From NCBI GenBank assembly GCA_905215275.1, contig CAJMPE010000092.1:1-7899 (forward strand): 7,899 nucleotides of DNA. Direction: 5' to 3'. The notes under the pieces were generated by a model. It was not told where the DNA came from. It did no database searches and saw only the letters and a list, made by a program, of their open reading frames with translations. Positions 1 through 5,266 of the stretch are shown piece by piece. Position numbers and translations under genes: made by a program. Origin of the DNA: an uncultured bacterium. GTDB taxonomy: Bacteria; Actinomycetota; Coriobacteriia; Coriobacteriales; Coriobacteriaceae. Positions within the stretch are counted from its first letter, which is position 1. Every line of letters begins with the position of its first letter.

Positions 1-1
1 C

Positions 2-187
2 CGCGGCTTCGTGACGCGCGAGGATGTCGAAGCACTGATCGCGATAAAGCCCGCCACCACGGAGCTCGTGCTCACCGGCCGCGGGCTACTGCCCCTCGCA
101 GACCTCGCGGACCTGGTCACCGAAATGCGCCCCGTCAAACACTATTTCGACGAAGGCCTCCTAGCCCGCCAAGGCATCGAATACTAG
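2..187 (+). CDS. cobO: corrinoid adenosyltransferase (cob(I)alamin / cob(I)yrinate diamide type), C-terminal fragment
   Basis: Only the last 61 codons are present; the gene begins outside the window. The visible residues include TTELVLTGRG, then LADLVTEMRPVKHYFDEG and the terminal GIEY. This is the typical end of the CobO/BtuR family, cytoplasmic enzymes that transfer the adenosyl group of ATP to the cobalt of cobyrinate diamide or cobalamin during B12 synthesis or salvage. The P-loop lies upstream and cannot be checked. The protein ends at the family's normal C-terminus, so the gene is not truncated at this end. Its TAG stop (185-187) lies inside the first CTAG of the adjoining transposon's terminal repeat. 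No other B12 gene is visible here. The family call is fairly secure; the exact corrinoid substrate is not determined by this fragment. Confidence 0.85.
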   Translation, partial: RGFVTREDVEALIAIKPATTELVLTGRGLLPLADLADLVTEMRPVKHYFDEGLLARQGIEY

Positions 188-235
188 TCATTGGGGACGT
201 TCTTGAATGTCTAGTCGTTGGGGACACTCTTTCTT
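184..235 (+). repeat. left repeat array, two 27-bp units
   Basis: Unit 1 (184-210) begins CTAGTCATTGGGGACGTTCT and unit 2 (211-235, running into the hairpin at 227-244) begins CTAGTCGTTGGGGACACTCT. Unit 1 plus the CTAG of unit 2 can fold into a 9-position stem, CTAGTCATT against AATGTCTAG, with one T/T mismatch and a 13-nt loop. The CATT/AATG pairing here replaces the CGTT/AACG pairing of the right array, so both sides of the stem change together. The innermost unit carries ACACTCTTT where outer units carry ACGTTCTT, as on the right side. Confidence 0.85.
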
Positions 236-244
236 GGGAAAGAG
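227..244. other. hairpin just downstream of the transposase gene
   Basis: CTCTTTC (227-233) and GAAAGAG (238-244) form a perfect 7-bp stem with the loop TTGG. It starts inside the innermost left repeat and lies 14 bp beyond the transposase stop. There is no T-run after it on the minus strand, so it is a poor intrinsic terminator. A role as the transposase-recognised end structure, or in RNA 3'-end stabilisation, is equally possible. Confidence 0.5.
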
Positions 245-257
245 CAAAATCAGGGCC

Positions 258-1028
258 CTAAAACTCACGCCAACCCGACGTGCCATTCGCAACCGTTGCG
301 CGGCCAAGACCAACCGCCCTTACAATTTGATTAACCGTAAGGCCTGATTTCCGCATTTTACAAAGAATCGGCCTACGCTCGGCTGGAGTCATCGCCTTAA
401 TGTCGGAAAGAGAAACAGGCAAAGCAATCTCCTTCGCGATTTTGAGCACCCCATCGTCGAGAACACGAGGACGGGGCTCGGCATCATAAGGCGCGCTCTC
501 TAGTCGCTCATCAAGATAATGCCGATATTCGAGCAATCCGCCCACGAGGTCCAGCACAATGCCAGGATCGCAAAACCCAAACCCATCATAACCATACGCA
601 TATGCTCGATAGCTGGACCAGCGATAATTATCGACAGCCGAAACACCCGCCTTAACGGGATTCATATGGATGTAATCAGCGAGCGCAATTGCCTGGATAT
701 CGTTCTCAACTGGAATGTTCTTAAACCGATCCTGAAACAAATGCCCGACACGATCGGTTTTGCGATTGAAATACTTAGCATACGAGGTAAGGATGCCGCT
801 CATGCAAGATGAGATTCTTCCGTTAGGGTCATCAACCATGAGATGAAAATGGTTTGACATGAGACACCACGCAGTAACGCCGATACCATTTCCAACAAGC
901 TTATCCTCGAACAGCGTGAGCATCCGATAGCGATCCTCATCGTCTTCGAAGATGCAGATGCCGCAATTACCACGCGCGATAATGTGGTTATAGCCTGTTA
1001 ACGAAACGACTCTACCCGTTCTTGGCAT
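258..1028 (-). CDS. REP-associated / IS200-like Y1 (HUH) transposase
   Basis: A 256-residue protein of the Y1_Tnp superfamily, which cuts and rejoins single-stranded DNA through a tyrosine. The metal-binding HUH motif is NHFH at residues 59-62 (MSNHFHLMV), here HFH. The catalytic tyrosine should be Y83 or Y86 in SYAKYFNRK. The following GHLFQDRF (96-102) and YIHMNPVKAG...WSSYRAY (119-143) are hallmarks of the REP-associated (RAYT) branch. Residues about 190-256 form an extra C-terminal region that resembles a helix-turn-helix (SGLTVNQIVRAVGLGRATV). The ATG at 1028 is preceded by a strong SD, GGGAGGG, four bases upstream. The reading frame is intact and the key residues are present, so the enzyme may be active. 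It lies alone between repeat arrays, as RAYT genes often do, and no TnpB-like partner is seen. Confidence 0.9.
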   Translation of the reverse strand: MPRTGRVVSLTGYNHIIARGNCGICIFEDDEDRYRMLTLFEDKLVGNGIGVTAWCLMSNHFHLMVDDPNGRISSCMSGILTSYAKYFNRKTDRVGHLFQDRFKNIPVENDIQAIALADYIHMNPVKAGVSAVDNYRWSSYRAYAYGYDGFGFCDPGIVLDLVGGLLEYRHYLDERLESAPYDAEPRPRVLDDGVLKIAKEIALPVSLSDIKAMTPAERRPILCKMRKSGLTVNQIVRAVGLGRATVANGTSGWREF

Positions 1029-1153
1029 ATCGCCCTCCCATCACAAACCCACCGGGCAACATCTGAGAGGCGCGGACGATCCAATTTGCTAAGCCCGTGC
1101 TGACAGTTTACAAGGGCATGCAAGACAACCTGGATGAAAACCAGAAAATCGTA

Positions 1154-1233
1154 GCGCAAAGAGTGTCCCCAACGACTAATCGTTTAAGAACGTCCCCAAC
1201 GACTAGTCGTTTAAGAACGTCCCCAATGACTAG
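1154..1233 (-). repeat. right repeat array, three 27-bp units in inverse orientation
   Basis: Read on the minus strand from 1233 down, the three units start CTAGTCATTGGGGACG (1233-1207), CTAGTCGTTGGGGACG (1206-1180) and TTAGTCGTTGGGGACA (1179-1154). The spacing is exactly 27. Each unit together with the first bases of the next forms an inverted repeat around the loop GGGGACGTTCTTA; the combination of CTAGTCGTT with AACGACTAG would be a perfect 9-bp stem, and the actual pairs differ by one A/C mismatch or one G/T wobble. The order of variants (CATT outermost, ACACTCTTT innermost) mirrors the left array. Confidence 0.85.
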
Positions 1234-2579
1234 GCGGTGGCGCGACCTAGCCAGTTGCCGCTGTGGTGGTAGATGGTGAACATTATGGCGGTGATGAGCC
1301 AGGTTACGGGGTAGACCAGCAGCAGGTGCTCAAGCGACGGATCGAACGGCATAATCGCAAACACCCAGATCACCCTGAGCACGACGGTGCCAAAAATCGT
1401 GAGCAGCATGGGCTGCAAGCTCACGCCGGCGCCGCGGATGGAACCCGAGGCGTTCTCGATAATCGAGAAAATCGCATAGAACGGCGCAATGAAATGGAGG
1501 ATGGTCGTGGTGTACGCCGAAATCGAAGCATCGTCGACAAACAGACGTGACAACGGACCCGAGAACACCAGCAGCACGGCAGACAGGCCACCAATGAGCA
1601 TAAACGACAGCACGAGCGACGTATGGTAGCCCTTTCGCATGCGCTCGTAGTTGCGCGCGCCAAAGTTCTGTGCCGAGAACGTGGTAATCGACACGCCAAG
1701 CGCCTCGGTAACCATCCAGACAATGCCATCCAGGCGGCCCGAAAGACCCCAAGCCGTGGTGACATCGGCACCAAACGAGTTGACCGACACCTGAATCAAA
1801 ACGTTGGAAATCGAATACGCAGCAGACTGAAAGCCAAGCGGCAGACCACACGAAATCATGCTCTTACAAATACCAGGATCAATGCCGAGTTTGGACAGTG
1901 AAAGCCGCCACGCACCCGGTGCGTGCATCATACGAATCACGATCATCGTGGCATTGGAGCAAATGGTCAGCGCCACCGCAATGCCGCAGCCCAGAGCCTC
2001 CATATGAAGTACGGCAACGAAGATGACATCCAGCACCGCATTAACAAGGCAGCCGGAAGCGATGATCACAGCGGGCCCGCGCGTGTCGCCCACGGCGCGC
2101 AGCAATGCCGTTCCTATATTGAGCAGCAGCGCCGCAACCATGGCGGCAAAATAGCAACGGGCATAGGCCACGCCCTCGGCCAATAGTTCATGCGGCGTAT
2201 TCATAAGCACCAGCATGGGCTCAACGAACACTATGCCAAGAATCGAGAAAGCGATACCGCCCACCAGCGCGAGCGTCATGGCCGTGTGGACCGATCGGCT
2301 CAGGCGCTCGTCATCGTGCTGGCCAAAAAACTGACCGGTAATAACGGCACAGCCAGCACCCACACCGACGCAAAAACCAATGCAGAGCTCGGTGAGCACC
2401 ATCGTGGCCTGAATGCCACCCAGCGCGAGCTTGCCGCCAAACTGACCGACGATATAGGTACCGATAAGCGTGTATGCCTGCTGAAAGAACGAACTAAAGA
2501 AAATGGGAACGCACAGCGACAGCAGCTGCTGCCAAATGACACCCTGCGTTACATCGATAGCCGTAGATTTCTTAGCCAC
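1230..2579 (-). CDS. MATE-family multidrug / Na+ (or H+) antiporter
   Basis: A 449-residue integral membrane protein, the usual MATE length, with about twelve hydrophobic helices in two halves. The N-terminal half starts with LLSLCVPIFFSSFFQQAYTLIGTYIVGQFGG, typical of DinF/NorM-like exporters. Other family features are FCVGVGAGCAVITGQFFGQHD (about 69-89), LLRAVGDTRGP (about 159-169), and in the second half VTEALGVSITTFSAQNFGARNYERMRKGYH and SGSIRGAGVS. Such proteins expel cationic drugs or metabolites using a sodium or proton gradient; the substrate cannot be read from the sequence. The start is GTG at 2579 with SD GGGGAGGG about four bases upstream. The stop TAG (1232-1230) lies in the terminal repeat of the adjacent transposon, but the C-terminus ends a few residues after the last helix, so it appears complete. 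It seems to be monocistronic. Confidence 0.93.
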   Translation of the reverse strand: MAKKSTAIDVTQGVIWQQLLSLCVPIFFSSFFQQAYTLIGTYIVGQFGGKLALGGIQATMVLTELCIGFCVGVGAGCAVITGQFFGQHDDERLSRSVHTAMTLALVGGIAFSILGIVFVEPMLVLMNTPHELLAEGVAYARCYFAAMVAALLLNIGTALLRAVGDTRGPAVIIASGCLVNAVLDVIFVAVLHMEALGCGIAVALTICSNATMIVIRMMHAPGAWRLSLSKLGIDPGICKSMISCGLPLGFQSAAYSISNVLIQVSVNSFGADVTTAWGLSGRLDGIVWMVTEALGVSITTFSAQNFGARNYERMRKGYHTSLVLSFMLIGGLSAVLLVFSGPLSRLFVDDASISAYTTTILHFIAPFYAIFSIIENASGSIRGAGVSLQPMLLTIFGTVVLRVIWVFAIMPFDPSLEHLLLVYPVTWLITAIMFTIYHHSGNWLGRATA

Positions 2580-2640
2580 ACGCCCTCCCCACTAGCGTAC
2601 GCCAAACAACACATCAATAGTACGGCAAAGCCGCTATCAG

Positions 2641-2665
2641 CTTAACACCGACCGAAGGCAGTCGA
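2641..2665 (-). terminator. possible weak intrinsic terminator after the methyltransferase gene
   Basis: On the minus strand CGACTG and CGGTCG pair around the loop CCTT (6 bp including one wobble), about 40 bp past the stop of the RNA methyltransferase gene, followed by GTGTTAAGC. The stem is short and the T-run poor, so this is only a candidate. The rest of the 120-bp gap before the MATE gene must contain the MATE promoter, but I see no convincing -35/-10 pair. Confidence 0.25.
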
Positions 2666-2699
2666 AACACCTCTGGCGGCAAAGCTCGAGAGCACCCCG

Positions 2700-3614
2700 C
2701 TAGTGATACAGCCCCGGCTGGTAGTGGTACTCGTTGCTCACATGCGGGCACAGCTGCCAAAAGGCGACGGCACTTGCCGCGGCCACGTTGAGCGAATCGA
2801 CCCCATGCGCCATCGGAATACGCACGGCGCGGTCACAGCCTGCAATGGTCTTGGCGCCCAAGCCAGCACCCTCGGTGCCCATAAAGATTGCCAGGCGGTC
2901 AATCTCCTGCAGCGCGGGATCGTCCAATGACACCGAATCATCCGTCAACGCCATGGCGGCACACGAAAAGCCGGCATCGCGCAGCGCCGCCAGCCCATCA
3001 TGCGGCCATACGCGCGCCTCGCTGCCAATGCGTGTCCAGGGCACCTGGAACACCGTGCCCATGCTCACGCGGGCCGAGCGACGGTACAGCGGGTCACAGC
3101 ACGTGGGGCTCACCAAAATACCATCGACGTTCAGCGCAGCCGCCGAGCGGAAAATCGCGCCGACGTTGGTGTGGTCGACAATGCCCTCGAGCACGCACAC
3201 GCGCACCGGGCGCTCCCCCGCCGCCTCGACGACGCCACCCAAGAACTCGGCTACCGGAATCTGACGCGGGCGACGGAACGCCGCGAGCGCACCGCGCGTC
3301 ACATTAAAGCCCGTCAGCTGCTCCATAAGCTCCATCGAGGCCACGAACACGGGAACCGGGCCCGCACCTTCGCGTACCGCCAGGCGCTCAAACAGCGGCA
3401 TCATCTGGTCGAGCCAGCGTTCGCCCAAAAGAAAGCTCACCGGCTCGTATCCGGCGCGCACCGCGCGCTCGATGACCTTGGCACTCTCGGCGATAAAGAT
3501 GCCCTTTTGCGGCTCCAACACGCAGCGAAGCTCGCGCTCGGTCAGTCGCACGTAGGCATCGAGCCGCTCGTCCTCGAGCGAATCGATTCGCAGCACCTCA
3601 ACGGCATCAGTCAT
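2700..3614 (-). CDS. SpoU/TrmH-family (SPOUT) RNA 2'-O-methyltransferase
   Basis: A 304-residue protein with an N-terminal substrate-binding region (about 1-130) and a C-terminal SPOUT knot domain. The three SpoU motifs are clear: HTNVGAIFRSAAALNVDGILV at about 148-168, IFMGTEGAGL at 243-252 and RIPMAHGVDSLNVAAASAVAF at 265-285, which form the S-adenosylmethionine site. Family members methylate the 2'-OH of a ribose in rRNA or tRNA (RlmB, TrmH and TsnR types); the target nucleotide cannot be told here. The first ATG at 3647 has no SD, so I chose the ATG at 3614 (MTDAVEVLRI). Its nearest SD, AAAGGTG, is rather far (13 bases), so the start is the weakest part of the call. It follows the thyA-folA operon but is separated by a likely terminator. 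Confidence 0.9.
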   Translation of the reverse strand: MTDAVEVLRIDSLEDERLDAYVRLTERELRCVLEPQKGIFIAESAKVIERAVRAGYEPVSFLLGERWLDQMMPLFERLAVREGAGPVPVFVASMELMEQLTGFNVTRGALAAFRRPRQIPVAEFLGGVVEAAGERPVRVCVLEGIVDHTNVGAIFRSAAALNVDGILVSPTCCDPLYRRSARVSMGTVFQVPWTRIGSEARVWPHDGLAALRDAGFSCAAMALTDDSVSLDDPALQEIDRLAIFMGTEGAGLGAKTIAGCDRAVRIPMAHGVDSLNVAAASAVAFWQLCPHVSNEYHYQPGLYH

Positions 3615-3660
3615 AGCAGCCAGCCCGCACCTTTCTTTACAGCACATCTATACCAAACGA

Positions 3661-3679
3661 GGCGACGCTAAGCGCCGCC
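3661..3679 (-). terminator. putative terminator of the thyA-folA operon
   Basis: Downstream of folA, the minus-strand RNA can form GGCGGCGC/GCGUCGCC, an 8-bp GC-rich stem with one G-U pair and a 3-nt UUA loop, followed by UCGUUU. On the plus strand the G-U pair becomes an A/C mismatch, so the structure favours the minus-strand transcript. The T-run is short. The stem lies about 45 bp past the folA stop and about 50 bp before the methyltransferase start. Confidence 0.5.
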
Positions 3680-3723
3680 CCATGCATTCAAATAACCCGA
3701 TGATACCGTTCACGCCAGACGAT

Positions 3724-4242
3724 TTACGCCTCAACGCGACGATACGTCACGAACTCATAATCGAGACCCTCGTCACCCTCGCCCGCGGCAATCGTGGCAA
3801 CACCGCCACGCCGCGCAATCTCCCACGCGGGATCGGCATCCAGATCGGGAAAGTACGTATCCACGTCATGCACGCAATGGTTATGCGTAACCTCGGCCTC
3901 GGCGCAATACGGCAAAAACTGCCGATACACCTCGCCGCCGCCAATCACCCACGCAACGGGTTCATCGGCTACCACGGCGAGCGCTTCATCAACGCTATGC
4001 ACCACGTCGACGCCCTCGGGCGCAAAGCCTTGGTCGCGCGTGAGCACAATGTTGCGGCGATTCTTGAGCGGTCGTCCGCCGGGAAAACTCAACAGCGTCT
4101 TGCGTCCCATAATGACCGGGCAACCTTTGGTGCACGCTACAAAATGGCGCATATCGGAGCGATTGGACACGACCATGTCACCCTCGCAGCCAATGCCCCA
4201 GTCATCGCACACAGCGACAATGGCAGAAAGCTTACACGTCAT
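3724..4242 (-). CDS. folA: dihydrofolate reductase
   Basis: A 172-residue protein of normal DHFR length; it reduces dihydrofolate to tetrahydrofolate with NADPH in the cytoplasm. Seen: LSAIVAVCDDWGIG (5-18), acidic D30 in the helix SDMRHF (expected substrate-protonating residue), VIMGRKTLLSFPGGRPLKNRRNIVLTR (43-69, NADPH binding) and VIGGGEVYRQFLPYCAEAEVTH (99-120). The family's usual L-P-W stretch before the acidic residue is replaced by MVVSNRS, which is odd. I chose ATG 4242 because AGGTGA lies five bases upstream and overlaps the thyA stop; GTG 4251 sits inside that SD. The gene begins nine bases after thyA, so the two are almost certainly cotranscribed and coupled, and FolA recycles the dihydrofolate made by ThyA. 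Confidence 0.95.
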   Translation of the reverse strand: MTCKLSAIVAVCDDWGIGCEGDMVVSNRSDMRHFVACTKGCPVIMGRKTLLSFPGGRPLKNRRNIVLTRDQGFAPEGVDVVHSVDEALAVVADEPVAWVIGGGEVYRQFLPYCAEAEVTHNHCVHDVDTYFPDLDADPAWEIARRGGVATIAAGEGDEGLDYEFVTYRRVEA

Positions 4243-4251
4243 GCGCGTCAC

Positions 4252-5100
4252 CTACACCGCAATGGGGATGTTCTTGACCTGCGGGCCGTGCTCATAGCCC
4301 TCAACAATCAGATCATCGGTCGTAAACGCGTAGAAATCATGCACATCGGGGTTGAGCGTTACCTTGGGAGCCGCAAACTGCGGGCGCTCGATAAGCTCGC
4401 GGACGATATCGACATGACGGTCGTAAATATGGGCATCGGCGATCACGTGCAGCAACTCGCCGGGAATCATATCGACCGACTGCGCAACCATCATCAGCAG
4501 AATGGCATACTGGCACACATTCCAGTTGTTCGCGGCCAAAATGTCCTGGCTACGCTGGTTGAGAATCATGTTGAGCGTCGGTTTGTCATCCTGCGGGCGC
4601 TGCGTCACGTTATACGTCACGCTGTAGGCGCACGGATACAGGTGCATCTCGGACAGATCGCTAAACACATAGGTGTTCGTCATAATGCGGCGGCTGTACG
4701 GCGTGTTCTTAAGGTCGTACAGCACGCGGTCCATCTGGTCAAAGTCACCCTCGGCATAATGGCTCTTCTGGCCAATCTGATACCCGTAGGCCTTGCCGAT
4801 GGAACCGGTCTCGTCGGCCCACTCATCCCAGATATGGCTGTTGAGGTCATGCACGTTATTGGACTTCTTCTGATAGATCCATAGGATCTCGTCCATGGCA
4901 GATTTGAGGGCCGTACGACGCAGGGTAAGAGCCGGAAACTCCTCACGCAGGTCGTAGCGGGCCGTGACACCAAAGTTTTTAATGGTATAGGCAGGGGTGC
5001 CATCCTCCCACACCGGGCGGACCTTTTGGCCCTCGGTAGTGGTGCCATGGTCCAGAATATCGCGGCACATGGTTACAAACTGTTGATCAGCTTTGCTCAT
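4252..5100 (-). CDS. thyA: thymidylate synthase (folate-dependent, ThyA type)
   Basis: A 282-residue enzyme that converts dUMP to dTMP using methylene-tetrahydrofolate. The nucleophilic cysteine is C157 in MHLYPCAYSVTYNV. Also present are RRIMTNTY (137-144), the dUMP-binding NQRSQD (181-186), the asparagine in NNWNVCQYA (191-199) and HIYDRH (224-229), corresponding to the HxYxxH region. Most ThyA proteins have PCH at the active site; here it is PCA, and the sequence around it differs from the E. coli type, so this belongs to a divergent ThyA branch. The frame is open up to 5193, but ATG 5100 has a near-perfect SD (AGGAGGG) and begins at the family's usual N-terminus, so longer starts were dropped. 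It is the first gene of an operon with folA. Confidence 0.95.
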   Translation of the reverse strand: MSKADQQFVTMCRDILDHGTTTEGQKVRPVWEDGTPAYTIKNFGVTARYDLREEFPALTLRRTALKSAMDEILWIYQKKSNNVHDLNSHIWDEWADETGSIGKAYGYQIGQKSHYAEGDFDQMDRVLYDLKNTPYSRRIMTNTYVFSDLSEMHLYPCAYSVTYNVTQRPQDDKPTLNMILNQRSQDILAANNWNVCQYAILLMMVAQSVDMIPGELLHVIADAHIYDRHVDIVRELIERPQFAAPKVTLNPDVHDFYAFTTDDLIVEGYEHGPQVKNIPIAV

Positions 5101-5134
5101 TGACCCTCCTGTCAGTCGCCTACAAGCGAGATTC

Positions 5135-5140
5135 ATTGTA
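5135..5140 (-). promoter_or_regulatory. candidate -10 box of the thyA-folA promoter
   Basis: The minus strand reads TACAAT, five of six matches to TATAAT, 35 bp upstream of the thyA ATG, giving a leader of roughly 28 bases that carries the AGGAGGG SD. No good -35 hexamer lies 16-18 bp upstream, so the promoter may need an activator or may be wrong. The palindrome at 5184-5203 lies about 44-63 bp further upstream, a position open to an activator. Confidence 0.4.
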
Positions 5141-5183
5141 GCCCAGGCGCACGCAGCCCCACAGCCCAAACATAAGCCCTCAT

Positions 5184-5203
5184 TTTCTGACATATGTCAG
5201 AAA
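5184..5203. promoter_or_regulatory. operator 1: 20-bp perfect palindrome with core CTGACATATGTCAG
   Basis: Bases 5184-5203 are perfectly self-complementary (TTT, then CTGACATATGTCAG, then AAA). The core recurs at 5241-5252. The palindrome ends four bases before the candidate -35 box of the DUF134-NifX gene and also lies 84 bp upstream of the thyA start, so it could serve either divergent gene. The bound protein is unknown; the HTH protein encoded at 5267-6031 is the natural first candidate. Confidence 0.7.
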
Positions 5204-5207
5204 TTCC

Positions 5208-5235
5208 TTGCGCAAATCTGCGCGTTCGCTATTCT
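5208..5235 (+). promoter_or_regulatory. candidate sigma-70-type promoter of the DUF134-NifX gene
   Basis: TTGCGC (5208-5213) and TATTCT (5230-5235) are spaced by 16 bp. Each is an imperfect match to the consensus. The predicted transcription start near 5242 falls in operator 2, so the two palindromes would flank the promoter at about -58 to -39 and -1 to +11. Confidence 0.4.
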
Positions 5236-5240
5236 ATTGT

Positions 5241-5252
5241 TGACATATGTCA
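5241..5252. promoter_or_regulatory. operator 2: 12-bp palindrome TGACATATGTCA
   Basis: This is the second copy of the core found at 5184-5203. The match extends on one side (TGACATATGTCAG). It lies just upstream of the SD (AAGGAG, 5256-5261) and start codon of the DUF134-NifX gene. The centre-to-centre distance to operator 1 is 53 bp, close to five turns of B-DNA, so both sites would present the same face of the helix. Confidence 0.7.
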
Positions 5253-5266
5253 GATAAGGAGTGCAC

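Larger units (their letters stand above)
184..1233 (-). mobile_element. IS200-like / REP-associated transposon with one Y1 transposase and inward-facing 27-bp repeat arrays
   Basis: The element is about 1.05 kb. It holds a single transposase gene (258-1028, minus strand) bracketed by tandem 27-bp repeats in opposite orientation. The outermost 21 bases of each side (184-204 and 1213-1233) are perfect inverted repeats starting CTAGTCATTGGGGAC. Both flanking genes point into the element and end in its terminal CTAG. The interior looks more A/T-rich than the neighbouring genes (by eye, not calculated), which fits acquisition from elsewhere. Y1 HUH transposases usually recognise hairpins at element ends and make no target duplication, so the CTAG at both ends may be part of the repeat or the target. 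Boundaries are inferred from the repeats and could be off by a few bases. Confidence 0.75.

Noticed and set aside
1154..1233. CRISPR-like array (three repeats with 27-bp period)
   Set aside because: The repeats are contiguous with no unique spacers, there are no cas genes, and they are mirrored at the other end of a transposase gene.
1097..1279. Small plus-strand frame with repeated SPTTSRLRT peptides
   Set aside because: The peptide repeat is simply the 27-bp (9-codon) DNA repeat read in frame; there is no SD and it overlaps the MATE gene end.
2580..2699. Promoter for the MATE gene, such as TTAAGC...TACTAT on the minus strand
   Set aside because: The hexamers match the consensus too poorly (three and four of six) to be listed as a feature.
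3682..4884. Long open frame of about 400 codons on the plus strand opposite folA and thyA
   Set aside because: It is antisense to two well-conserved genes, has no family resemblance and a His/Arg/Ala-rich composition typical of a GC-rich shadow frame.
5101..5193. Upstream extension of thyA by 31 codons
   Set aside because: The extension would run through operator 1 and the candidate -10 box, lacks an SD, and the ATG at 5100 has a near-perfect one.
5240..5245. TTGACA as a consensus -35 box for the DUF134-NifX gene
   Set aside because: A -10 box at 16-18 bp would fall on the start codon and no such box is seen; the hexamer is explained by operator 2.
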